36,891 nt of DNA from an uncultured Prevotellaceae bacterium. Lineage in GTDB: Bacteria; Bacteroidota; Bacteroidia; Bacteroidales; Bacteroidaceae. The notes under the pieces are model-generated. The model did no database searches and was not told the origin of the DNA. It was given only the letters and a program-made list of their open reading frames with translations. Position 1 is the stretch's first letter, and the number at the start of each line of letters is the position of its first letter. Below are positions 15,346 to 22,947 of this stretch, piece by piece. A program made the position numbers and the translations under genes. The DNA lies in assembly GCA_946185805.1 (NCBI GenBank), contig CAMHKU010000018.1, positions 1-36,891 on the forward strand, in the 5' to 3' direction.

Positions 15346-16105
15346 ATTCAGCACAGACAATAGCCGTAGCAATGGCTACGTTCAGCGACTCTGCCGTCTC
15401 AGTGCGGTAAGAAGGAATCAACAGGCGACGGGTAACCCGTCGCCTGATTTCGTTTGTCAGGCCGTTGCCCTCATTGCCCATCACGATGATGCCTCCTTCG
15501 GTGAGCTCCTCATCATAGATATTGTTGCCGTCGAGCAGTGTGCCATAGACGGGCACATCCGTCGGCAGTGCATCGATATATGCCGCCAGGTTGGTATATA
15601 CGACACTGACGCGGGCTATGCTGCCCATGGTGGCTTGTACCACTTTGGGGTTCCAGACGTCGGCAGTGGCCTCGCTACAGATGATGGTTTCGATTCCAAA
15701 CCAGTCGGCCAGACGGATGATAGTACCCAGGTTGCCGGGATCTTGCACTCCGTCGAGGGCGAGAATGAGGGGTGATGGGGTGGTGGGTGATGGGTGTTGG
15801 GTGAGGGGTGATGGGGGCTGGGGTATTGGAAACAAAGCCAGAACCTGCTGTGGATGCTGCAGGAAACTGATGCGCCGCAGCTCATCGTCGCTGATGCGCT
15901 GGATTCGTGAACTGTCATAGAGCGCCCTGTTGTCGGCACTCAGAGGTGGCTGATAGCCTTCAACGGCAAATACCGCCGACGGTGTCCACCGCGCCATCAG
16001 ATCGCCAACTACTTTTGGCCCTTCGGCCACAAAAAGTCCCTCCTTGCGCCGGAACTTCTTCTGCTCCAGCTGTCGTATCAGCTTTAGTTGTTTATTTGTA
16101 ATCAT
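15311..16105 (-). CDS. TrmH/SpoU-family RNA 2'-O-methyltransferase
   Basis: A 264-residue protein with an N-terminal substrate-binding domain (residues 1-95: KLIRQLEQKKFRRKEGLFVAEGPKVV) and a C-terminal SPOUT domain carrying motif 1 (LDGVQDPGNLGTIIRLADW), motif 2 (VMGNEGNGL) and motif 3 (ESLNVAIATAI). It should methylate a ribose in rRNA or tRNA using S-adenosylmethionine. The exact target is not readable. The linker between the domains is a Pro/Ser/Thr/His stretch encoded by a heptamer array (15766-15822). Its 3' end overlaps the convergent ppiD-like coding region by 35 bp, ending in a TAG at 15311-15313. Confidence 0.9.
   Translation of the reverse strand: MITNKQLKLIRQLEQKKFRRKEGLFVAEGPKVVGDLMARWTPSAVFAVEGYQPPLSADNRALYDSSRIQRISDDELRRISFLQHPQQVLALFPIPQPPSPLTQHPSPTTPSPLILALDGVQDPGNLGTIIRLADWFGIETIICSEATADVWNPKVVQATMGSIARVSVVYTNLAAYIDALPTDVPVYGTLLDGNNIYDEELTEGGIIVMGNEGNGLTNEIRRRVTRRLLIPSYRTETAESLNVAIATAIVCAEFRRRGSACQQR
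15766..15822 (-). repeat. Heptamer array inside the trmH-like coding sequence
   Basis: On the plus strand TGAGGGG, TGATGGG, (G), TGGTGGG, TGATGGG, TGTTGGG, TGAGGGG, TGATGGG, GGCTGGG. Eight heptamers plus one extra G make 57 bp, a multiple of three, so the frame is kept. It encodes the interdomain linker PQPPSPLTQHPSPTTPSPL. Confidence 0.9.
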
Positions 16106-16143
16106 ATCCCTTCACGTTTCGCATGTTTCACATTGCTCAACCC

Positions 16144-16197
16144 CTTTCACCACTCACCACTCACCGCTCACCACTCACCACTCACCGCTCACCACTA
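16144..16197. repeat. Heptamer tandem array, unit CACTCAC / CGCTCAC
   Basis: CTTTCAC, CACTCAC, CACTCAC, CGCTCAC, CACTCAC, CACTCAC, CGCTCAC and a partial CACTA in exact 7-bp register. It abuts the stop codon of the DUF3089 gene (16198-16200) and fills most of the spacer to the trmH-like start (16105). Confidence 0.95.
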
Positions 16198-17157
16198 CTA
16201 CTTGAATGTGTCAGCCCTGCGGGTCATGTTTTCGCGGAGCTGGTGGCGATAGAGCCATATCTCGCGTGTGTGATAGTTGCCTTCTTTGCCCAGCAGCGGC
16301 AACATATAGTCTTGAGCTGTATATCCTTCTACAATCAGCAGGCCAGTGGCCATGTCGAGGTGGACATTCATCGTGTCCTTCTTCTGTTCGGCCACAGGCA
16401 GCAGAGGCGACGGTTCGGTCACAAGGCGGGCAGGCAGGCTGTCTGTTCGCCAGTTCACAGGATTGATGGCCACGGCGCTTTTCTCCCATCCCGGCATGAC
16501 GCAGCTGGTGTCGCGCACGGAGTTGTAGCAGATAGTGACGCCCGTATCGTCGGCCCCCTTTGCCGCAACGATACGGCGGTCAGTCTCAGGAATGGTGATG
16601 CCGATGGCATAGGCTGCTATCATGTCTTTATAGGTTTCGTCGTCCATCTCCTTCAGCAACTCCAGCATGATATAGGCGCCCTGACTGTATCCGGCGAGGA
16701 TGAATGGCCTGCCGCCGCGCAGATGCTTCAGATAGTATTGGAAGGCCCGCCTCACATCGTCTGTAGGCAGTGTCATGCGTGCCGCTTTCAGGCTGTCATT
16801 CTCGAAGCTCTGCAGCGAGCACTGCCGGTAGTATGGTGAGAAGAAGTTCAGCTCTCCGCTCACCAGCGTGTCTACTCCCAGCATTTCACTGAGAAGCGGC
16901 GCGCGCAGGCTGTCATTCTGCGTGTCGGCATAGTGGCACGTAGTGCCGTCGGGTAGGGGGTAGTCGCCTGTCTCCGTGGAGATGATATAGAACACATCGG
17001 CATGAGCCTGGCGGTCGGTGATATACCATTGAGTGGTGTCCTGATAGTCGGGCTCTGCAGGAATGGCATCACTGGCGATGGCGTTTCTTTGGCATGAAGC
17101 CAATGTTCCCAGCACAAGAAGTGCTGCGGTAAAAAAATTCAATCGGTACTTGTTCAT
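16198..17157 (-). CDS. DUF3089 family alpha/beta-hydrolase-like lipoprotein
   Basis: A 319-residue protein with a lipoprotein signal (TAALLVLGTLASC, Cys22). The DUF3089 body includes DVFYIISTETGD, RQCSLQSFEND, and the nucleophile elbow FILAGYSQGAYIM (Ser158), followed by IAAYAIGITI. DUF3089 proteins belong to the alpha/beta-hydrolase clan and are presumed esterases or lipases; substrate is unknown. It lies 59 bp after the GH5 gene on the same strand, so it may be co-transcribed. An esterase acting on acetylated or feruloylated polysaccharide would fit that context but is inference. Confidence 0.85.
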   Translation of the reverse strand: MNKYRLNFFTAALLVLGTLASCQRNAIASDAIPAEPDYQDTTQWYITDRQAHADVFYIISTETGDYPLPDGTTCHYADTQNDSLRAPLLSEMLGVDTLVSGELNFFSPYYRQCSLQSFENDSLKAARMTLPTDDVRRAFQYYLKHLRGGRPFILAGYSQGAYIMLELLKEMDDETYKDMIAAYAIGITIPETDRRIVAAKGADDTGVTICYNSVRDTSCVMPGWEKSAVAINPVNWRTDSLPARLVTEPSPLLPVAEQKKDTMNVHLDMATGLLIVEGYTAQDYMLPLLGKEGNYHTREIWLYRHQLRENMTRRADTFK

Positions 17158-17216
17158 TTGGCGGAATGACGTACTTTAGCTTACGTCGTGGCTCATTGTT
17201 GTCCGTACTTGGCAGT

Positions 17217-18926
17217 CTATCTGACTACGAAGCGGCGTCCTTTGCTGATGTAGATGCCGCGGCGGAGCGGGGAGGCTACGCGCTGGCCGTTGAGGTTGTA
17301 GACAGGGGTGGCGGTGCCTGCTGCTGACGCAGCGGGAGTCGTGGCGCCAATGTGCGGTGAGTAGATGGCGGTGGGCTTGAGCGTAGCGTGCACGTCGGCG
17401 GTGCAGCCCCAGAAGGGCGACGGGGTAGTAGGCTCTTCGGTGCCGTCTTTCTTGATGAGCGTGGCGCTCTTCACGCCGATGCTGTAATTGCCGGTCTTGG
17501 AATATTGCAGGGTGATGCGGCGCGCCTTGGTGCCCAGGGTGGTGGCGTTGAAGTTGAGGGTAGTCGTCAGCTGCTGTGGCACGGTCAGGTATTGCTCCTT
17601 GCCGTCGGTGGCACCGTACACCTTGATGCTCAGGTAGCCGCTCTGGGGCACGTCGAGCAATTCCAGGCGAATGCCCTTATAGTTGCTCATGCTGACGTCG
17701 TAGTCGCAGAGGTTGAGTTCCTGCCACTGCCCGGTGTAGTTGACGGTATATGTCATGTCGTAGTCGTCGGTGGTACGCAGATGTGGGTTGTGGTCGCTGC
17801 CGTGGTAGGCTTGCAGTATGGTGCGTGCCAGGTCGGGCTGGCTGAAGGCCGGCAGCGAGCGAGCACTGCCGTCGCTGATGCCCATCCACCAGAAGGTGGC
17901 AAAGCCGTAGTCCTTGGCCTTCTTCACCATGTAGTCGGCGTAGCTGAGCACATGGTCGCGGCGCACCAGATAGTCGTTCTCACCGTCGTTGGCCGTACCC
18001 CATTCGCCAATGATGACCGGCGCTCCCTTGTCGGCCAGGTGGGTCTTCAGGGCGCTGAACATGCCGTCCATTTCCGTCCGCATGTTGCTGAGGTTCTTCA
18101 CGTTGGGGTAGGTGTGTATCTGGAAGAGCAGGTGGTTCTGCGCCTCGTCCTTAGGCAGCAGCATCTGTTCCAGAGGCTCTTTCAGGTGAGCATTCCAGGT
18201 GCCGCTGCCGCAGCAGGCGCCGTAAGTGTTGACCACGAGGTTGCGCTGGGCGTTACCGCCGCCGGTGGCTCTCACGGTGCTGACAAAACTCTGGGCGTAG
18301 CTGTTGATGGCCTCGTAGGCGTCGGCTGCGTCGGCAGCATTATATTTATTAGGTGAATTGAAGGAGGCGAAGCACCAGGAGTTGTACTTGTCGAGCATCT
18401 CGTTGTAAGCCTCGAAGAGCAGTCGCTGGTCGTAGTCGCGAAACTCCTCGGCAATCTGCTGCCAGAGTCCCTCGTAGCGGGCTTTCACCTTGTTATAATC
18501 ACTCATACTAGCCACGAGCCAGTGTGAGTCGTTGTCGGCTCCGGTGTCGTGGTGGACGTTGAGTATACAGTACATACCCGTGTTGAGCACATAGTCTACC
18601 ACCTCGTGCACGCGCTTCATCCAGGCGGCGTCCACGCGGCCTGCAGCATCCATGTGAGGATACCACGTCACCGGCACGCGGATGGCGCCAAAGCCAGCCC
18701 ATTTCATCATCTGCATCAGCGCGGGCTGGGTGACGGGCTGGCCCCAGTAGGTTTCAGACTTGACGATATCGCTCATCGCCTCGCCGCTATGGGCGTCGAG
18801 GGTGTTGCCCAGGTTCCAGCCAACGCCCATATTGCTAATGGCCTCAGAGGCCGTTTCAAACTGCTGCGCCTGCAGGGGCAGCGATAGTAGCAGCAGTGCT
18901 GCCAGGGTTTTCAGTTGTCGGTTCAT
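17217..18926 (-). CDS. GH5 endoglucanase (cellulase) with C-terminal sorting-like tail
   Basis: A 569-residue secreted protein from the ATG at 18926 (an alternative start is at 18932). The signal peptide is LKTLAALLLLSLPLQAQ. The GH5 barrel opens with NMGVGWNLGNTLDAH, has HH in LNVHHDTG, acid/base Glu176 in LFEAYNEM, HTYP near 272 and nucleophile Glu308 in PVIIGEWGT. After the catalytic domain (ending near residue 355) comes a beta-sandwich-like region (about 370-490) and a C-terminal VYNLNGQRV ... RRGIYISKGRRFVV tail. That tail type is frequent on secreted Prevotella proteins and resembles secretion or sorting signals. It should cut beta-1,4-glucans. The promoter places transcription start almost on the start codon. 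Confidence 0.92.
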   Translation of the reverse strand: MNRQLKTLAALLLLSLPLQAQQFETASEAISNMGVGWNLGNTLDAHSGEAMSDIVKSETYWGQPVTQPALMQMMKWAGFGAIRVPVTWYPHMDAAGRVDAAWMKRVHEVVDYVLNTGMYCILNVHHDTGADNDSHWLVASMSDYNKVKARYEGLWQQIAEEFRDYDQRLLFEAYNEMLDKYNSWCFASFNSPNKYNAADAADAYEAINSYAQSFVSTVRATGGGNAQRNLVVNTYGACCGSGTWNAHLKEPLEQMLLPKDEAQNHLLFQIHTYPNVKNLSNMRTEMDGMFSALKTHLADKGAPVIIGEWGTANDGENDYLVRRDHVLSYADYMVKKAKDYGFATFWWMGISDGSARSLPAFSQPDLARTILQAYHGSDHNPHLRTTDDYDMTYTVNYTGQWQELNLCDYDVSMSNYKGIRLELLDVPQSGYLSIKVYGATDGKEQYLTVPQQLTTTLNFNATTLGTKARRITLQYSKTGNYSIGVKSATLIKKDGTEEPTTPSPFWGCTADVHATLKPTAIYSPHIGATTPAASAAGTATPVYNLNGQRVASPLRRGIYISKGRRFVVR

Positions 18927-18935
18927 AATCATGGG

Positions 18936-18967
18936 ACAAAAATACAACTTTTCCGCGAATGTGCAAA
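18936..18967 (-). promoter_or_regulatory. Complete promoter for the GH5 cellulase gene
   Basis: Minus strand: TTTG (18967-18964), 19 bp, then TATTTTTGT (18944-18936). The start codon lies only 3-9 bp beyond, so the transcript would be leaderless or nearly so. Confidence 0.75.
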
Positions 18968-19028
18968 AGTTTTGAGGCGTGTTTTAAACGTTTACGTTAA
19001 TTTTTCTTCAAAAAAGCACTTTTGTTGC

Positions 19029-19058
19029 TTTGATATGGATTTATTTCGTTATCTTTGC
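19029..19058 (+). promoter_or_regulatory. Promoter for uxaC
   Basis: TTTG (19029-19032) and TATCTTTGC (19050-19058) are 17 bp apart. Transcription from here gives a leader of about 95 nt containing the nested dyad at 19071-19117. Confidence 0.75.
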
Positions 19059-19070
19059 ACCACCAAAGGG

Positions 19071-19117
19071 TACGCAGGTGTCTCACCTGCGGAGGCCATG
19101 GGTGAGACACCCACGTA
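19071..19117 (+). promoter_or_regulatory. Nested dyad in the uxaC leader with alternative pairings
   Basis: Two short hairpins lie side by side: CGCAGGTG-TCT-CACCTGCG (19073-19091) and TGGGTG-AGA-CACCCA (19099-19113). In addition GGTGTCTCACC (19077-19087) is the exact reverse complement of GGTGAGACACC (19101-19111), and the ends TACG/CGTA also pair. The RNA can therefore form either two hairpins or one long one. It may be a leader switch or simply a mobile repeat. Confidence 0.6.
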
Positions 19118-19158
19118 GCAGATTCAAAGCTTAAAACTAATATAAAACTTAAAAACTC

Positions 19159-20568
19159 ATGAAACAATTCAACGACAAGAATTTCGTCTTAGAGACCGAG
19201 ATTGCACAAGACTTGTATCACAACCACGCTGCCAAGATGCCCATTATCGACTACCACTGTCACCTCATTCCCGAGATGGTGGCCAAGGATCATAAGTTTA
19301 AGAGCATCACCGAGTTGTGGCTCGGCGGCGACCACTATAAGTGGCGTGCCATGCGCACCAACGGCGTTGACGAGCGCTACTGCACGGGCAAGGACACCAC
19401 CGACTGGGAGAAGTTTGAGAAGTGGGCAGAGACCGTGCCCTACACCCTGCGCAACCCCCTGTACCACTGGACCCACCTGGAGCTGAAGACCGCCTTCGGC
19501 ATAGAGAAGCTGCTCTCGCCCAAGACCGCCCGCGAAATCTTCGACGAGTGTAACGACAAGCTGGCCAACGACCCCAACTACACCGCTCGCGGCCTGATGC
19601 GCCACTACAACGTGGAGTGCGTATGTACCACCGACGACCCCGTTGACGACCTGCACAACCATATTGAGTATGCCAAGACCAAGGGCGAGAACGACCCGCT
19701 GATGATTCCCGCCTGGCGTCCCGACAAGGCTATGAACATTGAGAAGCCTGAGTTTGCCAAGTATGTGGAGCAGCTCTCCGACGTTAGCGGCGTGGGCATC
19801 ACGAAGTTTGCCGACATGGTAGACGCCCTGAAGAAGCGTCACGAGTTCTTTGAGCAGCAGGGCTCTAAGCTCTCTGACCACGGCATTGAGGAGTTCTACG
19901 ACGAGGAGTACACCGACTCGCAGATTGAGACCATCTTCGAGAAGGCCATGCGCGGCCAGCAGCTCTCGGAGTTGGAGATTCGCCAGTATAAGAACTGCTT
20001 CCTGACGGTGATGGCCGAGATGGACGCCGATGCCGGCTGGACGCAGCAGTTCCACTATGGCGCCATCCGCGACAACAATACCAAGATGTACAACCAGCTG
20101 GGTCCCGACACGGGCTTCGACTCTATCGGCGAGTTCAACACGGCCAAGGCCATGTCGAAGTTCCTCAACAAGCTCAACATGGAGGGTAAGCTCACGCGTA
20201 CCATATTATATACGTTGAACCCCTGCGCCAACGAGGTCATTGCCACCATGCTGGGTAACTTCCAGGGCGGCGAGCCAGGTAAGATCCAGTTTGGCTCCGG
20301 ATGGTGGTTCAACGACCAGATGGACGGCATGATTCGCCAGATGAACGCCCTCTCGGTGCTCGGCCTGCTGAGCCGTTTCGTGGGCATGCTCACCGACAGC
20401 CGCTCGTTCCTGAGCTATCCGCGCCACGAGTACTTCCGCCGTATCCTCTGCAACCTGCTGGGCAACGACGTAGAGAAAGGCCTGCTGCCCGACGACCGCG
20501 AGCTGCTGGGCAAGATGGTGGAAGACATCTCCTACAACAACGCCCGTCGCTACTTCAAGTTCTATTAA
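19159..20568 (+). CDS. uxaC: Glucuronate isomerase
   Basis: A 469-residue protein matching UxaC over its full length: FLETEIAQDLYHNHAA-type start, the metal-binding IDYHCHLIPEMVA (His33, His35), WLGGDHYKWRAMRTNGVDE, CTTDDPVDDL, RPDKAMNI, QFHYGAIRDNNTKMYNQLGPDTGFDS and the C-terminal WWFNDQ ... SRFVGMLTDSRSFLSYPRHEYFRR. It interconverts glucuronate with fructuronate and galacturonate with tagaturonate, the first step of uronate use after pectin or glucuronoxylan breakdown. No uxaB, uxuA or kdgK adjoins. The gene has its own promoter and a structured leader, and is followed by the large decamer element. Confidence 0.97.
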   Translation: MKQFNDKNFVLETEIAQDLYHNHAAKMPIIDYHCHLIPEMVAKDHKFKSITELWLGGDHYKWRAMRTNGVDERYCTGKDTTDWEKFEKWAETVPYTLRNPLYHWTHLELKTAFGIEKLLSPKTAREIFDECNDKLANDPNYTARGLMRHYNVECVCTTDDPVDDLHNHIEYAKTKGENDPLMIPAWRPDKAMNIEKPEFAKYVEQLSDVSGVGITKFADMVDALKKRHEFFEQQGSKLSDHGIEEFYDEEYTDSQIETIFEKAMRGQQLSELEIRQYKNCFLTVMAEMDADAGWTQQFHYGAIRDNNTKMYNQLGPDTGFDSIGEFNTAKAMSKFLNKLNMEGKLTRTILYTLNPCANEVIATMLGNFQGGEPGKIQFGSGWWFNDQMDGMIRQMNALSVLGLLSRFVGMLTDSRSFLSYPRHEYFRRILCNLLGNDVEKGLLPDDRELLGKMVEDISYNNARRYFKFY

Positions 20569-20570
20569 TT

Positions 20571-20710
20571 AGAGGGAGTAAGAAGGAGTAAGAAGGAGTT
20601 TAAAGGAGTAAGAAGGAGTTAGAAGGAGTAAGAAGGAGTTTAAAGGAGTTAGAAGGAGTTTAAAGGAGTTAGAAGGAGTTAGAAGGAGTTAGAAGGAGTT
20701 AGAAGGAGTT
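20571..20710 (+). repeat. Left arm of decamer element: 14 units of AGAAGGAGTT type
   Basis: Fourteen 10-bp units in exact register, mainly AGAAGGAGTT with AGAAGGAGTA and TAAAGGAGTT variants, begin two bases after the uxaC stop codon. Confidence 0.97.
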
Positions 20711-20770
20711 AGAAGTCAATAGTTCTACCCTTAGTATCTCGACTATACTGGAGTAAAAGTAATGACTTTT
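20711..20770. repeat. Core of the decamer element
   Basis: Sixty bp bounded by AGAAGTCAAT (20711-20720) and AATGACTTTT (20761-20770), which are inverted relatives of each other. The same boundary pair occurs at 29073-29142. The interior (TTCTACCC, then GACTATACTGGAG) differs between copies. Confidence 0.8.
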
Positions 20771-20890
20771 AACTCCTTTTTACTCCTTTTTACTCCTTTT
20801 TACTCCCTTTTACTCCCTTTTACTCCCTTTTACTCCCTTTTACTCTTTCTAACTCCTTCTAACTCCTTCTAACTCCCTTTAACTCCTTCA
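20771..20890 (+). repeat. Right arm of decamer element: 12 units of AACTCCTTTT / TACTCCCTTT type
   Basis: Twelve 10-bp units in exact register and in inverted orientation to the left arm. Together the arms could pair over about 120 bp with mismatches. Confidence 0.97.
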
Positions 20891-20910
20891 TGAAATAATA
20901 ATTTGAAAGA

Positions 20911-20944
20911 AAAAAGTGAAAAGCCTGTTGACTTTTCACTTTTT
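20911..20944. promoter_or_regulatory. Perfect 13-bp inverted repeat overlapping the glmS promoter
   Basis: AAAAAGTGAAAAG (20911-20923), 8-bp loop, CTTTTCACTTTTT (20932-20944). The T-rich right arm would make a weak terminator for transcripts from uxaC. The loop holds GTTG at the -33 position of glmS, so it could also be an operator. The arms are made of the AAAAGTG heptamer. Confidence 0.6.
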
Positions 20945-20958
20945 CTTTGTACCTTTGC
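20927..20958 (+). promoter_or_regulatory. Promoter for glmS
   Basis: GTTG (20927-20930), 19 bp, TACCTTTGC (20950-20958). The leader to the ATG at 20989 is about 25 nt, too short for a glmS ribozyme. Confidence 0.7.
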
Positions 20959-20988
20959 ACGCGAAATTAACACAAACACGTAAACAAT

Positions 20989-22833
20989 ATGTGCGGAATA
21001 GTAGGATATATAGGCACGAAAGAGGCTTATCCCATTCTAATTAAAGGTCTGCGCCGCTTGGAGTATCGTGGTTACGACTCGGCGGGCGTGGCGCTCGTCA
21101 GCAGCGACGGCAGTCTTAACGTTTATAAGACGAAAGGTAAGGTAGACAATCTTACAGAGTATTGCAGCGACAAAGACGTCAGCGGCACCATAGGCATTGC
21201 CCACACCCGCTGGGCCACCCACGGCGAGCCCTCCAGCCGCAATGCCCACCCCCATTACTCGGAGAGCCGCAACCTGGCCATCATCCATAACGGCATCATC
21301 GAGAACTACGCCGACATCAAGGCCAAGCTGCTGCAGAAGGGCGTCACCTTCCAGAGCGATACCGACACCGAGGTGCTTGTCCAGCTGGTGGAATATATCA
21401 TGGTGAAGAAGTCGCTGCCGCTGCTGGAGGCCGTGCAGGTGGCCCTCTATCAGGTTATCGGTGCCTACGCCATTGCAATTGTCGACAAGCGCGACCCCGA
21501 CCAGATTATTGCCGCCCGCAAGCAGAGCCCCCTGGTGGTGGGCATCGGCGACGGCGAGTTCTTTTTAGGTTCCGACGCCAGCCCCATCGTGGAATATACC
21601 GACAAGGTGGTCTACCTGGAGGATGGCAATATCGCCGTCATCCGCCGCGGCCAGGAGCTCCATGTGGTGAGCATCCTCGGCGAGGAGCAGGCGCTCAATG
21701 TCAAGAAGGTAGACATCGACTTAGGCCAGATAGAGAAGGGCGGCTACCCCCACTTCATGCTCAAGGAAATCTTTGAGCAGCCGGAGTGCCTGACCAACTG
21801 CATGCGCGGGCGCGTCAATGTAGAGGCCACCCATGTCACGCTCTCGGCACTCATCGACCACCGGCGCCAGCTGCTGGCCGCCAAGCGTGTGGTCATCGTG
21901 GCCTGCGGCACGTCGTGGCATGCCGGCCTCATAGGCAAGCAGATGATTGAGTCGCTGGTGCGCGTGCCAGTTGAGGTGGAGTATGCCTCGGAGTTCCGCT
22001 ACCGCAATCCCGTGGTGGGCAAGGACGATGTGGTGATAGCCATCAGCCAGAGCGGCGAGACTGCCGACACGCTGGCCGCCGTACAGCTGGCCAAGGAGAA
22101 AGGGGCTTTCATCTATGGCGTGTGCAACGCCATCGGCAGCAGCATCCCACGAGCCACTGATACGGGTACGTATATCCACGTAGGCCCGGAGATTGGCGTG
22201 GCCTCTACCAAGGCGTTTACCGGACAGGTGACAGTGCTCACGATGATAGCCTTAGCCATGGGCGAGGCCAAGGGCACCATCGACCGCGAGGAATACCTGA
22301 GAATAGTCAAAGGGCTGAGCGAGGTGCCCGACAAGATACGCGAAGTGTTGCAGACCAACGACCGCATCAAGGACCTGGCGCGCACCTTTACCTATGCCCA
22401 CAACTTCCTCTACTTAGGCCGCGGCTACAGCTATCCCGTAGCCCTGGAGGGCGCACTGAAGCTGAAGGAAATCAGCTACATCCACGCCGAGGGCTATCCT
22501 GCCGCCGAGATGAAGCACGGCCCCATAGCCCTGATCGACAGCGACATGCCCGTAGTGGTGATAGCCACCCACAACGCCATGTATGAGAAGGTGCTCTCCA
22601 ACATCCAGGAGATTAAGGCGCGGCAGGGTAGGGTGATTGCCCTCGTGTCGAAGGGCGACGACACCATTGCCCGTATTGCCGACGAGGTGATAGAGCTGCC
22701 CGACGTGCTGGAGTGCCTGGAGCCACTGGTGGCCACCGTCCCCCTGCAGTTGCTGGCCTATCACGTGGCCGTCTGCAAAGGCAAAAACGTTGACCAGCCC
22801 CGCAACCTGGCAAAGTCGGTAACGGTAGAATAA
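20989..22833 (+). CDS. glmS: Glutamine-fructose-6-phosphate aminotransferase (isomerizing)
   Basis: A 614-residue protein, normal family length. It starts MCGIVGYIG, where Cys2 becomes the N-terminal nucleophile of the glutaminase domain. RRLEYRGYDSAG, HTRWATHGEPS and HNGIIENY follow. Two SIS domains bind the sugar phosphate (ACGTSWHAGLIGK near residue 305, SQSGETADT near 350, LGRGYSYPVALEGALKLKEISYIHAEGY near 475). It ends in the conserved DQPRNLAKSVTVE. It makes glucosamine-6-phosphate for peptidoglycan and LPS. No ribozyme or riboswitch is visible in its short leader. A perfect heptamer array fills the gap to carA. Confidence 0.98.
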   Translation: MCGIVGYIGTKEAYPILIKGLRRLEYRGYDSAGVALVSSDGSLNVYKTKGKVDNLTEYCSDKDVSGTIGIAHTRWATHGEPSSRNAHPHYSESRNLAIIHNGIIENYADIKAKLLQKGVTFQSDTDTEVLVQLVEYIMVKKSLPLLEAVQVALYQVIGAYAIAIVDKRDPDQIIAARKQSPLVVGIGDGEFFLGSDASPIVEYTDKVVYLEDGNIAVIRRGQELHVVSILGEEQALNVKKVDIDLGQIEKGGYPHFMLKEIFEQPECLTNCMRGRVNVEATHVTLSALIDHRRQLLAAKRVVIVACGTSWHAGLIGKQMIESLVRVPVEVEYASEFRYRNPVVGKDDVVIAISQSGETADTLAAVQLAKEKGAFIYGVCNAIGSSIPRATDTGTYIHVGPEIGVASTKAFTGQVTVLTMIALAMGEAKGTIDREEYLRIVKGLSEVPDKIREVLQTNDRIKDLARTFTYAHNFLYLGRGYSYPVALEGALKLKEISYIHAEGYPAAEMKHGPIALIDSDMPVVVIATHNAMYEKVLSNIQEIKARQGRVIALVSKGDDTIARIADEVIELPDVLECLEPLVATVPLQLLAYHVAVCKGKNVDQPRNLAKSVTVE

Positions 22834-22938
22834 GAGTTTAGAGTTAAGAGTTTAGAGTTTAGAGTTGAGAGTTAAGAGTTTAGAGTTAAGAGCTGAGAGT
22901 TAAGAGTTTAGAGTTAAGAGTTTAGAGTTAAGAGTTGA
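22834..22938 (+). repeat. Heptamer tandem array, 15 units of GAGTTTA / GAGTTAA
   Basis: Fifteen heptamers with no register slip: GAGTTTA, GAGTTAA, GAGTTTA, GAGTTTA, GAGTTGA and so on, with one GAGCTGA. The array begins on the first base after the glmS stop codon and ends 9 bp before the carA start. Confidence 0.98.
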
Positions 22939-22947
22939 AATGTTGAT

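Noticed and set aside
16123..16839. Plus-strand open frame starting in the CACTCAC array
   Set aside because: It begins in repeat DNA and runs antisense to the DUF3089 gene, which has a lipobox and a GYSQG nucleophile elbow.
17388..18356. Open frame of 322 codons antisense to the GH5 cellulase gene
   Set aside because: Shadow frame; the opposite strand has both catalytic glutamates and a complete promoter.
20571..20890. CRISPR-like look of the decamer and heptamer arrays
   Set aside because: Units are contiguous with no unique spacers, and no cas genes are present.
20959..20988. glmS ribozyme or riboswitch
   Set aside because: The leader from the promoter to the ATG is about 30 nt, too short for the ribozyme fold.
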